A stretch of DNA of 64,000 nt from Bubalus kerabau (taxonomy: Eukaryota; Chordata; Mammalia; Artiodactyla; Bovidae), in assembly GCF_029407905.1 (NCBI RefSeq), contig NC_073627.1:156121697-156185696 (forward strand). The letters are read 5' to 3'. Of this stretch, positions 32,413 to 43,649 are shown piece by piece (positions within the stretch are counted from its first letter, which is position 1; each line of letters begins with the position of its first letter). The notes below the pieces were generated by a model. It worked only from the letters and a program-made list of their open reading frames with translations, made no database searches and was not told the DNA's origin. The position numbers and the translations under genes are program-made.

Positions 32413-32605
32413 GAGTGAAAGTATTAGTTGATCAGTTGTATCTGACTCTTTGTGACCCCATGGATTGTAGTCCGCCAGGCTCCTCTGTCTGTGGAATTCT
32501 CTAGGCAAGAGTACTGGAGTGGGTAGCCATTCCCTTCTCCAGGGGATCTTCTGGACCCAGGGATTGAACCAGGTCTCCTGCATTGCAGGCAGATTCTTTA
32601 GTGAA
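32413..32605 (-). mobile_element. Bov-tA SINE
   Basis: Diverged tail complement on the left, and the head on the right is cut short after AGATTCTTTAG. Confidence 0.9.
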
Positions 32606-32738
32606 GCCTGTGTCAGGGAGTAGAGGAGCCAACATAATCTTGGGGAAGATGGATAATTAAAATGGGGTGGGTGCAAACTCAGAAATATATGGTTAGCTCT
32701 ATCTATGGTGTTGAAGGGGGAAAACCAGAGGGAGAAAG

Positions 32739-33371
32739 TGTTACTGAACCAAGTTAGAGTCTGCTTGACTGTGTTTACAGTAAAGCCAATTTATTGACAC
32801 TGGGTTATGAAGAAAAGCACAGCATTTATTACAGGGCACCAAGCAAGGAGTCCAGATAGGTAGTGCTTAAAAGGCCTGAAAACTTTCAAGAGAAGATTTC
32901 TAAAGACAGGTTGTCAGGGGGAGACTGTGGAGGTGTATGATCAACTCATGGACATACTTCCAGTTTGGTGGTGGTGAAGAAATCAGGGGTCAACATCATC
33001 AGTCTTCTGGTTCCTGCTGATCTGGGGTCTATACATCTGTGGGCAGCATCGAGTTAACTTCTCCATCTAGTGGCAGTTTCAGTATCTGCAAAATAGCTCA
33101 AAGCACATGGCTCAGAATATTACCCATAGCTCTTGGGGAGAAACTTAAGGTCCTCAACTTTGTTTAATGGCTAAACCATTAATGTTTTGTCTTGTTTGAC
33201 TGTTTTCCTTTGTTGCTTCATTTTCTCACGCCTTTGATTAAATTTACTCTTTGGAACTTAGAGAAGGCCCAGGAAGCTAATGTTTTTATACAGACTAGAG
33301 GCAGGCAGAGGACATAGGGTCGGGGGGCTGTGCTGGGAAGACCCCATAGGATCCTGCTTGGTTATGAAAGC
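32739..33371 (-). mobile_element. solo LTR of the recurring family (copy D)
   Basis: Starts TGTTACTGAACC. Shares with copies B, C and F the blocks GTTAACTTCTCCATCTAG, ATCTGCAAAATAGCTCA, CATGGCTCAGAATATTACCC and TTTGACTGTTTTCCTTTGTT. TTTATT words near 32790 and 32828 suggest minus-strand AATAAA. The right end near 33371 is approximate. Confidence 0.7.
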
Positions 33372-34340
33372 ACAGAACCATTTCTGTGACCTAAAATATG
33401 CACCACACAAAATAATACTGTAAGGAGACAAACTTGTGGAACCCTGATACGCAGCACCTCAAGTGGGTGCCAGTGATAGGGAGGAAGTAGGAAATGGGCA
33501 GGTACTAGCTTCTGAAAGGAAAGATAGAATAAACAAGAGAAGATTCTTGCACAGACTGATGCTAATTTTTTATGAGTATGATTAGCTCAACTCACTTTTA
33601 CCCAAGGTTAAAAAAGATACATTTTATAAGGGTAGGCTGCCTTGTTACTCTTCTGGGGTAGTCCACCAATCATGAAATATCTGAATGGGGTTCTTAAGAA
33701 ACAGCTCTCCCAATAATTTGATTGCCTTTGTGTTTTACAGAAGGCTTGATTTTGCCCAAGAACCTGAAATTAATTCCTCCACTCTGTGTTATGGCAAAAC
33801 ACATGTTACCATGGTTTCTTAAAACAAAATTTCAATTAGCAGATGGAGCTACTGAAAGGGAAGTGTCTTACTGGTGTAGAAATTTGGAGCAGAATTAAGG
33901 CTAAAATAAACACATTTCAAAAAGTCCTACCATTTAGAAATATCATGAATTGCTGCCAACAGTATGGTGGTATATTAATTATTGTGTTAAACATTCTTAA
34001 CTGATATATATAGATCATGAATATTAGCAAATTTAGTATGAACATTTAGTTTACAATATTCTTTATATTTTATCAATAATATTTTTAAACTTGGAGAATG
34101 TTGGTTAGAAGTAGACGAAATATAGGAATTTACTTAGATTTCACTGTGGAGGATTATAACCACTGGAACATTTTGAAAATGTTGAAGTGAATCAATTGAG
34201 ATCATCTAAATCCATCAGAATTAAAATCATGTTATCTTTGTAGGGTGTTTTAAACATTGGTAAATTACAAGGTGTGATATAAAGTCAGTTGTTTATTATT
34301 ACTCAGTTTGTTCTCCTGGTGGTAGTACAAGTTTAGACAG
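33372..34340. other. unassigned AT-rich sequence
   Basis: Almost 1 kb with no recognised repeat or gene. Confidence 0.5.
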
Positions 34341-34346
34341 CACCTA

Positions 34347-34453
34347 AATGGCAACCCACTCCAGTATTCTTGCCTGGAAAATCCCATGGACAGAGGAGGC
34401 TACTGTCCATGGGGTCGCAAAGAGTTGGAGACGACTGAGCAACTTCACTTTCA
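34347..34453 (+). mobile_element. Bov-tA SINE, 5'-truncated
   Basis: Only the BovB-derived half, from AATGGCAACCCACTCC to CGACTGAGCAACTTC; internal loss near 34398. Confidence 0.9.
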
Positions 34454-34700
34454 GCTGCTCAGAATGAAGACTACATTTCCCAGCATCCCTTGCAGCTATT
34501 TGTGGTCACATGGTTATGTCTCTCTGGTGTTAAGACTGTTTCACTTTAAGATCCAGCAACTTGTACACTTTGCCATCTTTATTCATTTCTCCTTGCTTTC
34601 TAGAATGTGTGCTGCTATAGCTTCTAGGCTAGGTTTATTTATGCATGAGAGAAATCAATTTCTACTTAAGGTAAGCAAAAACTATCTGGAGTTAGCCTCT
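34454..34700. other. possible ancient repeat
   Basis: GACTACATTTCCCAGCATCC followed by TTGCAGCTATTTGTGGTCAC resembles a widespread mammalian repeat that I cannot name. Confidence 0.4.
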
Positions 34701-34711
34701 TGTGGAGGAGC

Positions 34712-34908
34712 CTTTGTGTGTTGGTCACTCAGTTGTGTCCCACTCTTTGCAACCCCGTGGACTGTAACCCACCAGGCTCCTCTGCCCATGGCATTCTTCA
34801 TGCAAGAATACTGGAGTGGGTTGCCATTCCCCTCTCCAGAGGATCTTCCCAACCCAGGGATCGAACTCCAGTCTCCTGTATTGCAGGCAGATTCTTTACT
34901 GTCTGAGC
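34712..34908 (-). mobile_element. Bov-tA SINE
   Basis: Tail complement GTCACTCAGTTGTGTCCCAC on the left, head complement cut after TGTCTGAGCC on the right. Confidence 0.92.
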
Positions 34909-35239
34909 CTAGTTCTAGGTATTGCAAGTTCTTTCATTAGCCTCATAGGTTTGATATTTCAAAGGAGCAGCCAGTGTACTCGACAAGTTCTCACAAATAA
35001 GTAAATACATTTCCTATTGCAGTTCCAAGTGTCAGTGGTGACACTCAAGACACCTTGTTGTCACTCTTTTCTGTTCTCCCATCTTCTTGTGATACCCATG
35101 TGACTCACTATGGTGTCATGGAATATGGAATGAAGAATTCATATGAAGCAATGAGATTGTCTTTCACTTTGTGATGTTTGGGGTCCAAGAAGGTCTTGTG
35201 TGGCTTGCCCTGCTGACCTTTGGGATCCGTGGGCCCTAC

Positions 35240-35545
35240 TCTCCACCCCCATCACCCCTCCCCCTGTTCTCCAGCCACACTGGCTTTTTTCAGTCCTGTC
35301 TTTGCTCCAGGCCCCTCTTGCTGCAGAGCCTTTGCATCTGCTCCTGCCTCTCCCAGGAAGCCTCTTCCCTGCTGTCTTAATCTCTCAGGTCTCAACTCCT
35401 GCATCACTTCCTCAGGAAGCCTTCACTGTTCCTCCAGATGAAATAATTTGCTTTCAGAGAGGGTCTGTGTCAGTCTTTGCCCAACACTTTATTCCTGGTA
35501 CTTAGCAGAGCCAGGCACTAAGTGAATGCTCAGTGAGATGTTTGT
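35240..35545 (+). mobile_element. L2-like LINE 3' end
   Basis: CTTTGCATCTGCTCCTGCCT, CAGGAAGCCTTCACTGTTCC and GCCAGGCACTAAGTGAATGC follow the L2 3' end order as I recall it. Confidence 0.65.
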
Positions 35546-36061
35546 TTACGAAATGTGGAACAACACTGATTACTAAAATTATCATTGTCCTCCTTCACAT
35601 TTGGAGCATCAAGGAGCTAGATAAGGAGAGGAGTGACTTAATTATGTAGTACCAGATCTAAACTGTTCCAAGTAGTTACACTTTGTGTGTCCAATTGATA
35701 TATTTATATCTACAGGTTACCTTTATTCTTATAACAGTGGCCTTTATTTTATAGCAGAATTCTACTACACATAAATATTGAGAGGAGTCATTGGAAATGC
35801 AGATTACTGTTGAATGCAACTTAAAACATACTCTTTCCATCTCATGTTGGTAGTACAGATGTTTCTTACTAAGCTCAGTGGTACTATTAGAAATGGAACA
35901 TATCTGCTAGACTAGTGAGGAACATTCCCCACCAATGCCTCTGAAGACCAGGCCCCTTAGCTTTTCCTTCGATTTCTGGTATCAGCATAATGCTGGCCAC
36001 ATGTTAGATATGTACCGTGTATTTTTTAATAATATGACTGAAAGAATCAGGTTATAAATTC
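35546..36061. other. unassigned sequence
   Basis: Nothing recognised. Confidence 0.5.
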
Positions 36062-36096
36062 ATCCATCTATCTATCTGTCTGTCTGTCTATCTACT
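36062..36096 (+). repeat. ATCT/GTCT tetranucleotide microsatellite
   Basis: CATC, then ATCT units changing into GTCT units and back. Confidence 0.9.
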
Positions 36097-36303
36097 GGGG
36101 CTTCCCAGGTGGCTTGGTGGTAAAGAATCCTCCTGCAATGTGGGAAACATGCATTCAGTCCATGGGTTGGGGAGACCACCTGGAGAAGGAAATGGCCACC
36201 CACTCCAGTATTCTTGCCTGGAAAATCCCATGGAGAGAGAAGCCTGGTGGGCTACAGTCCATGGGGTCGCAAAGAATTGGACACAACTTAGTGACTAAAC
36301 AAC
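36097..36303 (+). mobile_element. Bov-tA SINE
   Basis: Head GGGGCTTCCCAGGTGGCTTG immediately after the microsatellite, tail GACACAACTTAGTGAC. Confidence 0.93.
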
Positions 36304-36461
36304 AATATCATCATTACTGTCTTCAAAATAGATCCCAAAGCAAAAGACTAGCAGGACCAAAGAATCAGAAATACCTCATCCCACCTCCTAAAACTGAACC
36401 TCTTTCCTGACTCCACCTCCCTTCCCAGTACCACCTCAGCTCTTATCTCTGCTTTATACTG

Positions 36462-36751
36462 TAAGTGAAGTGAAAGTCGCTCAGTCATGTCCGACTCTTT
36501 GCAATCCCATGGACTGAATACTGGACTGGATAGCTTTTCCCTTCACCAGGGGATCTTCCCAACCCAGGGATTGAACCCAGGTCTCCCACATCACAGGCAG
36601 ATTCTTTACCAGCTGAGACACAAGGAAAGCCCAAGAATACTGGAGTGGGTAGCCTATCCCTTCTCCAGTGTATATTTCTGACCCAGGGATTGAACTTCGG
36701 TCTCCTACATTGCAGGCAGATTCTTTACCAACTGAGCTATCAGGGAAGCCC
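36462..36751 (-). mobile_element. dimeric Bov-tA SINE
   Basis: Two tRNA-headed units in tandem, minus strand. Reading in element sense, the 5' unit breaks off at CCACTCCAGTATTCTTG and the second unit starts at once with GGGCTTTCC (junction near 36624-36640). The second unit carries the BovB tail at the left end. The same junction occurs at 60588-60602. Confidence 0.9.
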
Positions 36752-36875
36752 AAAGTTTACAGCAAGTACCCTTGTAAGAGTCAACTCTGTATTCTCTTCT
36801 GTTCTCTTCTGGGTCCAATGCAATCTGCCATAACTGCTCTTACTTAGGTGACTAAGGAAGGTGACTAGGAAATGC

Positions 36876-36999
36876 TCATACTTTTTGGGGGTCCATGCCA
36901 CGGAGCATGTGGGATCTCAGTTCTCTGACCAGGGATCAAACCTGCATCCCCTGCAGTGGAAGAATGGAATCTTAACCACTGGACCACTAGGGAAGTCCC
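36876..36999 (-). mobile_element. CHR-type SINE, short
   Basis: GGGGGTCCATGCCACGGAGC on the left, CTGGACCACTAGGGAAGTCCC on the right. Confidence 0.88.
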
Positions 37000-37239
37000 A
37001 AGAAATTCCCACACTTCTAAATCCACCATGCAATCGCTGTTTCCATCTAACTGAGGACACTGGACAGAGTTGGTTGCTCTCTCCCTCTTGTTGTCCTTCT
37101 TCTTGGACCACTTTTCCCCTCTCCTCAAACACTAGCTCCCCAAAGTCAGGATTCAGGTTGTGTTCTCTTTTCTACCCACACCTCAGCCATGATTTTATAG
37201 CTTTAAATACCACAGGTATGCTAGCCTTGCCTAAATTTA
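37000..37239. other. unassigned pyrimidine-rich sequence
   Basis: May belong to the same old LINE as the next entry, but no clear match. Confidence 0.4.
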
Positions 37240-38150
37240 CATGTCTAGCCCTTACTTTTTCCTTCAGCTCTAGATTCCTCTATTTGACGGCCCTTTCAAC
37301 ATTGCTCCTTGGATGTCTAATATCTTGAGTTTAGCATGTCTAAAAGCAATCCCCCTCCTCCCTGCCAGGACTGCTCAATCCACAGTCTTCCCCAGGTCAC
37401 AAATCGAAACTGCATGCTTCCAGTTCTCAGGTCAAAGATCTTCAACTTGTCCTTGACTCCTTTCCCACTACCCACATCCAATCCATGAGCAAATCTCAAC
37501 AGATCTGCCTTCAAAACATAACCAGAGTACCACCTCTCCTGGTGCTCTGCTTCTGTCTATGTCCCTGGCACAGTGCCCTCCCACCTGGACCACTGCATCA
37601 CAGTTTAACTTGCTCCCTGCACCTGCTTGTGTCCTCCACACAGCAGCCAGCACCATCATAAAAGAATGCAAAAATGGAAGTCTGTTCTGAATGCACATCT
37701 TCTCATCTGACTCAGAGTGAATCCAGTACCTCCTGTGGCCTCTGAGGCCCTGCATGGCCTGGCCTCTACTGACCCTCTGCTTCCAGTCTTACCACACTCC
37801 CTCTCCTCCCTCTGTCTAAGCGTCTGGTGTCTGAGCCCTTTCTTGAGCATGCAGAATGCTCTGCTCAGGGATTTTGCACCTGCCATTCCCTCTGCCCCAT
37901 GCTCTTTGCCCAGATTTCTACTGGCCATTTCCCTTGGCTCCTCCATGCCCCTTGCTCAGCAGGCCTTCCCTGGACACCCCACCTGAACTCACACCTCCTC
38001 CCCACTGCAGCACACGCTGAATCCACTCTTTGATTTATGCTTCTCATCAGCACCTGTCACCACCTGTCATACTAGATATTTGACCCATGGATCTTGTTCA
38101 ATTTCTCTCTTTTCCACTACAGACTAAGCCCTGCCATGTCAGGGCTGTCC
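37240..38150 (+). mobile_element. ancient LINE-like repeat (L2-like)
   Basis: Blocks in order: CTTGGATGTCTAATATC, CATCCAATCCATGAGCAAAT, CACAGCAGCCAGCACCATC, GCCCTGCATGGCCTGGCCTC, GATTTTGCACCTGCCATTCC and CTCAGCAGGCCTTCCCTGG. These follow a known mammalian interspersed repeat with an L2-type 3' end; the exact family is from memory. Confidence 0.6.
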
Positions 38151-38171
38151 TTCTGTTGTGTTTCCTGTTGT

Positions 38172-38484
38172 ATCCTGGTTGTTGTTCAGTCTCTCAGTCA
38201 TGTCCAATTCTTTGTGACCCCATGGACTGCAGCACACCAGGCTCTCCTGTCTTCCACTGTCTCCCAGAGTTTTCTCAAATTCATGACCACTGAGTTGGTG
38301 ATGCTCTCTAACCATCTCATCCTCTCTTTCCCCCTTCTCCTATTGCCTTCAATCTTTCCCAGCATCAAGGTCTTTTCCAATGAATCAGCTCTTTGCAGCA
38401 AGTAGCCAAAGTATTGGAGCTTCAGCTTCAACATCAGTCCTTCCAATGAATATTCAGGGTTGATTTCCTTTAGGATTGACTGGT
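38172..38484 (-). mobile_element. BovB 3' fragment, diverged
   Basis: Starts with TTGTTCAGTCTCTCAGTCATG and ends TTTAGGATTGACTGG. The frame is still open for 82 codons (EGLMLKLKLQYF block). The codon complementary to 38393-38395 is CAA where CGA is expected. Confidence 0.93.
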
Positions 38485-38594
38485 ACCTGGCACTAATTGG
38501 GTGTTTGTGAAGGCTGAGTGGTTAAGCAGGCTGTGCTGGTCTATATAGCCTGTGGAAAGAGTCACAGCCACTGAGAAGCTGCAGAAGCCTGTCC

Positions 38595-38711
38595 TGGTCT
38601 ACACTAGTCTATACTGGACTTTACTAATCTGCATTGTCTCTATAATCTGCATGGGTCTATATTGGTCTTTACTGGTCTACAGTGGTCTATACTGGCCTGC
38701 ACTCTCTATAC
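38595..38711 (+). repeat. degenerate 10-bp minisatellite
   Basis: About eleven units approximating TGGTCTATAC in near-constant 10-bp phase (for example TGGTCTACAC, TAGTCTATAC, TGGTCTTTAC, TGGTCTATAC), with one 2-bp phase slip near 38645-38652. Confidence 0.85.
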
Positions 38712-38720
38712 AGGATTTTG

Positions 38721-38820
38721 AAAGTGAAAGTGTTAGTCACTCAGTCATGTCTGACCCTGTGACCCCATGGACTGTATCCCACCAGGCTCCTCTGTCCATG
38801 GAATTCTTCAGGCAAGAATA
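38721..38820 (-). mobile_element. Bov-tA SINE, truncated
   Basis: Only the tail half complement, ending at GGCAAGAATA. Confidence 0.9.
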
Positions 38821-38824
38821 AAGT

Positions 38825-39119
38825 AAAAATGAAATATATTATTCCTGCCTTTGTGGCCTGGCAGATCACTTTGGGCCCGATTTCCTCTTGATGAAGTCAT
38901 GTTGGACCAAAGCAGAGAGGCAGAGGGTCTCTGTGTTGGGTGGCGGATGAGGAAGCATGGGACTGCCTTCTCAAGAGCTGGGCCTTGGCAGCTGGTGCCT
39001 CACCTCTGAGGACACATTTTTTTTTTTTCTCTTTCTTTTTAAAATTATGAAAGTATAATAACACATTTACAGGAGACTTGGAAACACAGAACAAAGTTAC
39101 ATATAGCTCCACTATGTAT
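38825..39119. other. unassigned; contains a T-run
   Basis: Poly(T) with CT at 39009-39040 could be the reversed tail of an unrecognised retroposon. Confidence 0.4.
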
Positions 39120-39483
39120 TACAATTATTTTGTAAGTACATAAATTAAGATTTTTAGTTGGAGTTTCAATATCAAACCCTCAAAAATTAATATAATGAAT
39201 ATACACAGAAGTAGAAGGATATGGTAGAGCTAAAAAGCACCATGAACCAATTCAACATCATTAAGATTTATACAATTTTCACACAACAGCAGTATACAAA
39301 TTCTATTCACAATCCCATAAACTAGGAAACACTAGAACATATCCAGGGGAAAAAAACAAGATACAAAAAATTCATGGTCTAAAGGTATTGAAATCATAGA
39401 GTCTGTTCCCTTATCACTGTGGAATTATGTTAGCCATCAATATCAAAAGGTATTAGAAAATAACTCACATATTTTCATGGGCC
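39120..39483 (+). mobile_element. old L1 ORF2 fragment
   Basis: CACACAACAGCAGTATACAAAT, GGTATTGAAATCATAGAGTC and GGAATTATGTTAGCCATCAATA follow the L1 ORF2 endonuclease-domain order. No open frame. Confidence 0.75.
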
Positions 39484-39960
39484 ATGTGACGTTTACCGAG
39501 GACACACATTTTTGCCTGATTTATATTGTCACACCTAGATGGCCTTTGAGCTGCAAAATTCTGCTGACAAATGAAGGTTCTGTACAATAGTTGTACAGAG
39601 TGGCCTCTATGGGCCACTCAGATGCCTTCCATCCTCTCTCAGCAAGATTGTGCTGCTGTCGTTCCTTGACCAGTCTTTTGGGCTTCGCTTTATCTTGTTG
39701 AAATGAGTAAAAAACTAGAAGATGAGCTTGCTCACAATCTTGAGATGTCACTTTCCATCTCATGTTGTAAACTTAGTTAGCGTGACACAGCACACTGTGG
39801 GGTGAGGACATGAGACCGCACTGCCATCTAATGTCCGTGGAGGGCACCGGTGGGACGTCTACTCAACTTACTAATACATCTGACCAAGGGGCCTCGTAAG
39901 TTTACTCCCAGAGATTTCTCAGGTGTACTCATGTGCATATAAACTGACATAAATAAAAAT
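39484..39960. other. unassigned sequence
   Basis: A minus-strand open frame of 80 codons at 39521-39763 matches nothing I know. Confidence 0.45.
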
Positions 39961-39965
39961 TCTTC

Positions 39966-40187
39966 AGGGACTTTCCTGGTGGTCCAGTGGCTAAAACTCT
40001 GCAGTCCCAATGCAGGGGGCCTGGGTTCAATCCCTGGTCAGGGAACTAGGTCTCACATGCCAAAAATGGGAGCTCGAAAGCTGCAGCTAAAAAAGATCCT
40101 GGGTGCCACAAGGTGGATCAAGGATGTGACGTGCTGCAGCTGGGATCTGGTGGAGCCAAAAAAACAAATAAATATTCTTTTAAAAAG
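39966..40187 (+). mobile_element. CHR-type SINE
   Basis: Head GGGACTTTCCTGGTGGTCC, box B-like GGGTTCAATCCCTGG, A-rich end near AAAAAACAAATAAATATTC. Confidence 0.9.
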
Positions 40188-40204
40188 TTCTGCATGGAAA
40201 CATG

Positions 40205-40300
40205 AAAGGGGAATATTGGAAATAAACAAAATGTCCATTAATATGGGACTGGCTTAATAAATGATGATTCATCCATTAAATAATATGTTCTGTCTCTAGT
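40205..40300 (+). mobile_element. old L1 3' UTR fragment
   Basis: AAATGTCCATTAATATGGGACTGG-like text followed by ATTCATCCATTAAATAATATG resembles a segment of old L1 3' ends. Confidence 0.5.
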
Positions 40301-40544
40301 AGGAAGATTAAGGAGGACTTTTTTCCCCTCATTATTGATAATATGGAGTTATTTCACCAAGGAGAGTGAAAATCGTGGTGGCTGGGGCAGAACAGCAGGT
40401 GCAGTACGTCACCCTTTGTACTTGCACAGAGTATCTCTAAAGGGATGCCTGGGGTGACTGGCCATGACAGTGACCTCAGTGAGGGGACCGGGAGGGAGGG
40501 AGACTTTTTATGGTATATTTAAGATAGGTCTCCTCATAGTCTTT

Positions 40545-40900
40545 TTGGCTGCCAAGACAAAGGACCTCAGGTTGGGTGGGTTAGACTGCAGACATTGCTT
40601 TCCCACGGTTCTGGAGGCTGAAGTCCTAGATTAAGGCGCAGCTTTGGCATTGGTGAGACGGCTGCTTTCATGCCGTGTCCTCACATGGCCTTTCCTCAGT
40701 GCAAACACATGGAGAGAGCCCTGGTGTCTGTTAGTCTTCGGCTAAGGACCAGTTCTGATCGAATTAGGGCCTCACCCTTATGACCTCATTTAACTCTAAC
40801 CTGCTTTTAAAACCTTATATCCTAATACAGTGACATTGGGAGTTAATGCTTCAAACTATGAATTTGAGGGGACAAAATTTAGTTCATAACTGTCTCAGGA
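40545..40900 (-). mobile_element. MaLR-type LTR (MLT1/MST-like)
   Basis: GGTTCTGGAGGCTGAAGTCC, CATGCCGTGTCCTCACATGG, TTAGGGCCTCACCCTTATGACC and AATTTGAGGGGACAAAATT follow a reversed mammalian apparent LTR retrotransposon. Solo, strongly decayed. Confidence 0.75.
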
Positions 40901-41260
40901 TTGGAGTATAATGAAAACTTTATAGGAAATCCTTCAGGACTCTGCTGCAAACCTGTCTCCTCTCTCTGACTTTCTCTGTATTGAAGTGGGTTATCTGTAC
41001 AAGGAGATATATGTGTCAAATGGAGCAGTTCACAGCATCTTTGCAAAAGGAACCTCCAGGCCACCCATACCAGACAAAGAATTAAAATTTGGTCATCCCC
41101 TGGGACACCCCTAGTCCCTTTTTCAGTTGTTAGTCCTTTCTGCAAATCAGCATTCTCCCACCTTCTAACAGTATTGATTGCTTTTGCCTGTCATGAGTCT
41201 GGTGTGTGCCTTTTGAGGGCCTCAAATCTGGCTTCAGTCAGATGCCCACTGGACTAAAGT
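40901..41260. other. unassigned sequence
   Basis: Nothing recognised. Confidence 0.5.
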
Positions 41261-41261
41261 A

Positions 41262-41368
41262 GAGTGACCAGCTGTCCCTGTTACCTGGGACTGAAGGGGT
41301 AACAGGGACCCAGGACTTTCAGTCTTAAAACTGGGACAGTCTTGCACAAACAGGACCTGTTACTCACT
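41262..41368. mobile_element. old fold-back element (MITE-like)
   Basis: GAGTGACCAGCTGTCCCTGTT at one end and, at the other, AACAGGACCTGTTACTC form imperfect terminal inverted repeats; the interior (GGACTTTCAGTCTTAAAACTG) is also partly self-complementary. Resembles a small mammalian DNA transposon, name uncertain. Confidence 0.55.
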
Positions 41369-42568
41369 GCAGACTTAAGCCACTTGATCGAGTGTTCAAG
41401 TGTGAAGAAACGAAATGCCTGAAGTTAGGGGTGAACTATCAGAAGTACATGGTGAGCAAGTGTGGTTTTCTGTGATGGACTTCTTGTTCCACCATCTATC
41501 TCAGCCTGCTGAGAATGTGTGGCTTTTCGGCTTTGATATTTGCCTGGTGTGGATTCAGGAATTTCTGGGAAAGGGTGTGTGTCAGTTAATGTGCGTGTCT
41601 TAGAGGCCGGACCTGACCTCCCTGCTGGTCTCTGAATTTGAACTTGGCCTGAGCCACAGGGAGCTTCTACCTCAGAGCCCAACAGCTCTGCCCCACCATG
41701 CCCAGCCCTCCCAGGGTATTCAAGGCTGGGATTTGAGAATTAGAACACCTCTCCTTGCCTCTGAAGTGTTCCATCCTGGGGAAAAAAGGTTTCTCCTGAT
41801 GAGGTGTGCTGTGGGGCGTCAGACTCTCACTAGGAACATTACTGGACTGTTTTGTAGACACCTTTCTTCCTTCTTCTGAAAACAGGAAGCAAATTTAGAA
41901 TCAGTCTAATCAAGGAGAAAAACAAGGCACATACTTAAACAGCCTAAGTCATGTAAAGTAGCTTCCAAAGGTGGAAGATTTGAAACAATATTTAAGAGAG
42001 ATATCAAGTCACAGAAAGTGAAAACTGAAGCAAGAATTTTTTTTCCTAATGAAATCTGTCACAACTAAATTGTTCTTTGAGCTTTTTTGCTGTGTCATAA
42101 AGAAGTAATTCCATGTGTTTTAAACTATATTCCGAGAGAGTGTTTGGAGAATGTTAAAATAACACATTACGCTGTGTGTGAATATTTGGGAAGATACACT
42201 GGGGTGTGAGTGCCTTCTGGAGATAACTCAGCCCTTGCTCAGAGATTCCAGCAAGTTGATAGTGAGGCTCTGGTTACTTAACACCTGCAGACGGGGAGAA
42301 AACATTGGTTTAAAAAATGGGCAACAATTTGAAATTCAAGATGGGTATTGGGGGCTGATGAAGGCACTGCTTTGCAATCATATTGCCTCTCCAAAGGTCC
42401 AGTCTACTACAGGAACAGGGCAATGACTCCTGATTTTCCTAGGAAACCCAAGGAGGCCAGGCTGATCCCAGAGGGAGGCAATGAGGTGTCCATTCAACTC
42501 AGCCCTGGGAAGGTGAGAAACTAAAGCTGGAAAAAAGAAATGTGCTGTTTCTGGAAAATTTCACCTAG
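41369..42568. other. unassigned sequence
   Basis: About 1.2 kb with no recognised repeat. Short open frames only. Confidence 0.5.
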
Positions 42569-42569
42569 C

Positions 42570-42990
42570 TACTGTTAAAAGGAAAACCTTAGGCCCAAAA
42601 TGGAGTCATTTATGCTAGGCGATGCCGTCAAACCCGGGGCTTAATACCCAACCCAACTGCAATTACAGTCTCTCAGGAATGGAGTTTTCTGGTCAATAGC
42701 AATGAGGTAATCCATTACATGGACACTCTTCATGCCCCAAAGGAAGATGAGGTAATCTACAATATAGACACCTTCCAGAGCCCATAGGTAGGCTACCTAA
42801 GCCTGAAATCATCTTTTTGTTAAACTTCCTGGTTATGCCTTGAAAAATCTTTCCCTTTCTATAGCCCTTGGCTGCCTTATCCATGAATCGTTCAATAAAG
42901 CCAATTAGAGCTTTCCAATGTACTGAGATGGATTTTGTTTCTTTTAACTCCACACAGTTACGTGTGAATAGGGTGCATGGTTGTCTTCTC
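42570..42990 (+). mobile_element. LTR, gammaretrovirus-like (ERV1-type)
   Basis: Begins near TGTTAAAAGGAAAACC and carries TTCAATAAAGCCAATTAG, an AATAAA polyadenylation signal in typical LTR context, near 42890. No retroviral interior follows. Boundaries approximate. Confidence 0.55.
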
Positions 42991-43029
42991 ATTAGCCCCC
43001 CACACCTAACCTGGGGGTGGGAGAGTGAA

Positions 43030-43150
43030 GCCCCCTTCCCCTTCCTTCCCCTCCCTTGCCCTCCACTCCCTTCCCTACCCTTCCCTTCCCCTCCCTTCCC
43101 CTCCCTTCCCCTCCCTTCCCCTCCCTTCCTTCTCTCTCCCCAGCTCCTCC
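43030..43150 (+). repeat. pyrimidine tract of CCCTT/CCCCT units
   Basis: Repeated CCCTTCCCCT units; the minus strand is accordingly G-rich in regular clusters. Confidence 0.93.
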
Positions 43151-43177
43151 TCTCTCCTACCCCACTCCTTCACTTAC

Positions 43178-43630
43178 TGTGTTAGTGCAAGTTGAGGCCA
43201 AAACCAAGAAGTCAGAGTTTGGAGTGGAGAAAGGTTTACTGCAAGGCCAAGCAGGGAGACGGGCGGCTCACGCCTCCTAAAACCCCTGAGTTCCCAGAAG
43301 TGTTTCAGCAAAACATTTTTAAAGGGCAGAAGAAGGAAGGGGGTGGCAGGGTATGTGATGAGCTCAGGCACGATTCTCTGATTGGCTGATGGTGAGGTGT
43401 CACAGGCGTTGATGTTATCAATCCTTAGTTGCCAGGAGGTCTGGTTGCTACTTGCTTATGATCATCAAGTGGTTAACATTTGGTGGGGGGTTTTCACACC
43501 TGTCAGTGTGTTTCAGATATTGTTATCTGGGTGCTTCAGAGAAGAGCTGAAGCAGAGGGAGGATACAGGGAAAGGGCCTGCCCTGGGGAGGCCCCATAGG
43601 GTCCCACTTGGTGACGACTGAACAACTATC
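43178..43630 (-). mobile_element. LTR of, or related to, the recurring family (copy E)
   Basis: Starts TGTTAGTGCAAG. GGAGAAAGGTTTACTGCAAGG, GGTTAACATTTGGTGGGG, and GGCCCCATAGGGTCCCACTTGG parallel copies D and F. More diverged than those; right end approximate. Confidence 0.6.
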
Positions 43631-43649
43631 GGGTGTTGGGCCAAAGATA

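Noticed and set aside
36487..36833. Several overlapping 60-90 codon frames on both strands
   Set aside because: They are translations of the dimeric Bov-tA SINE; similar peptides recur at every SINE in the window.
39521..39763. 80-codon minus-strand open frame
   Set aside because: No family resemblance, no start or splice context, and length within chance expectation.
42868..43280. Proline/serine-rich open frames
   Set aside because: They translate the CCCTT tract between two LTRs.
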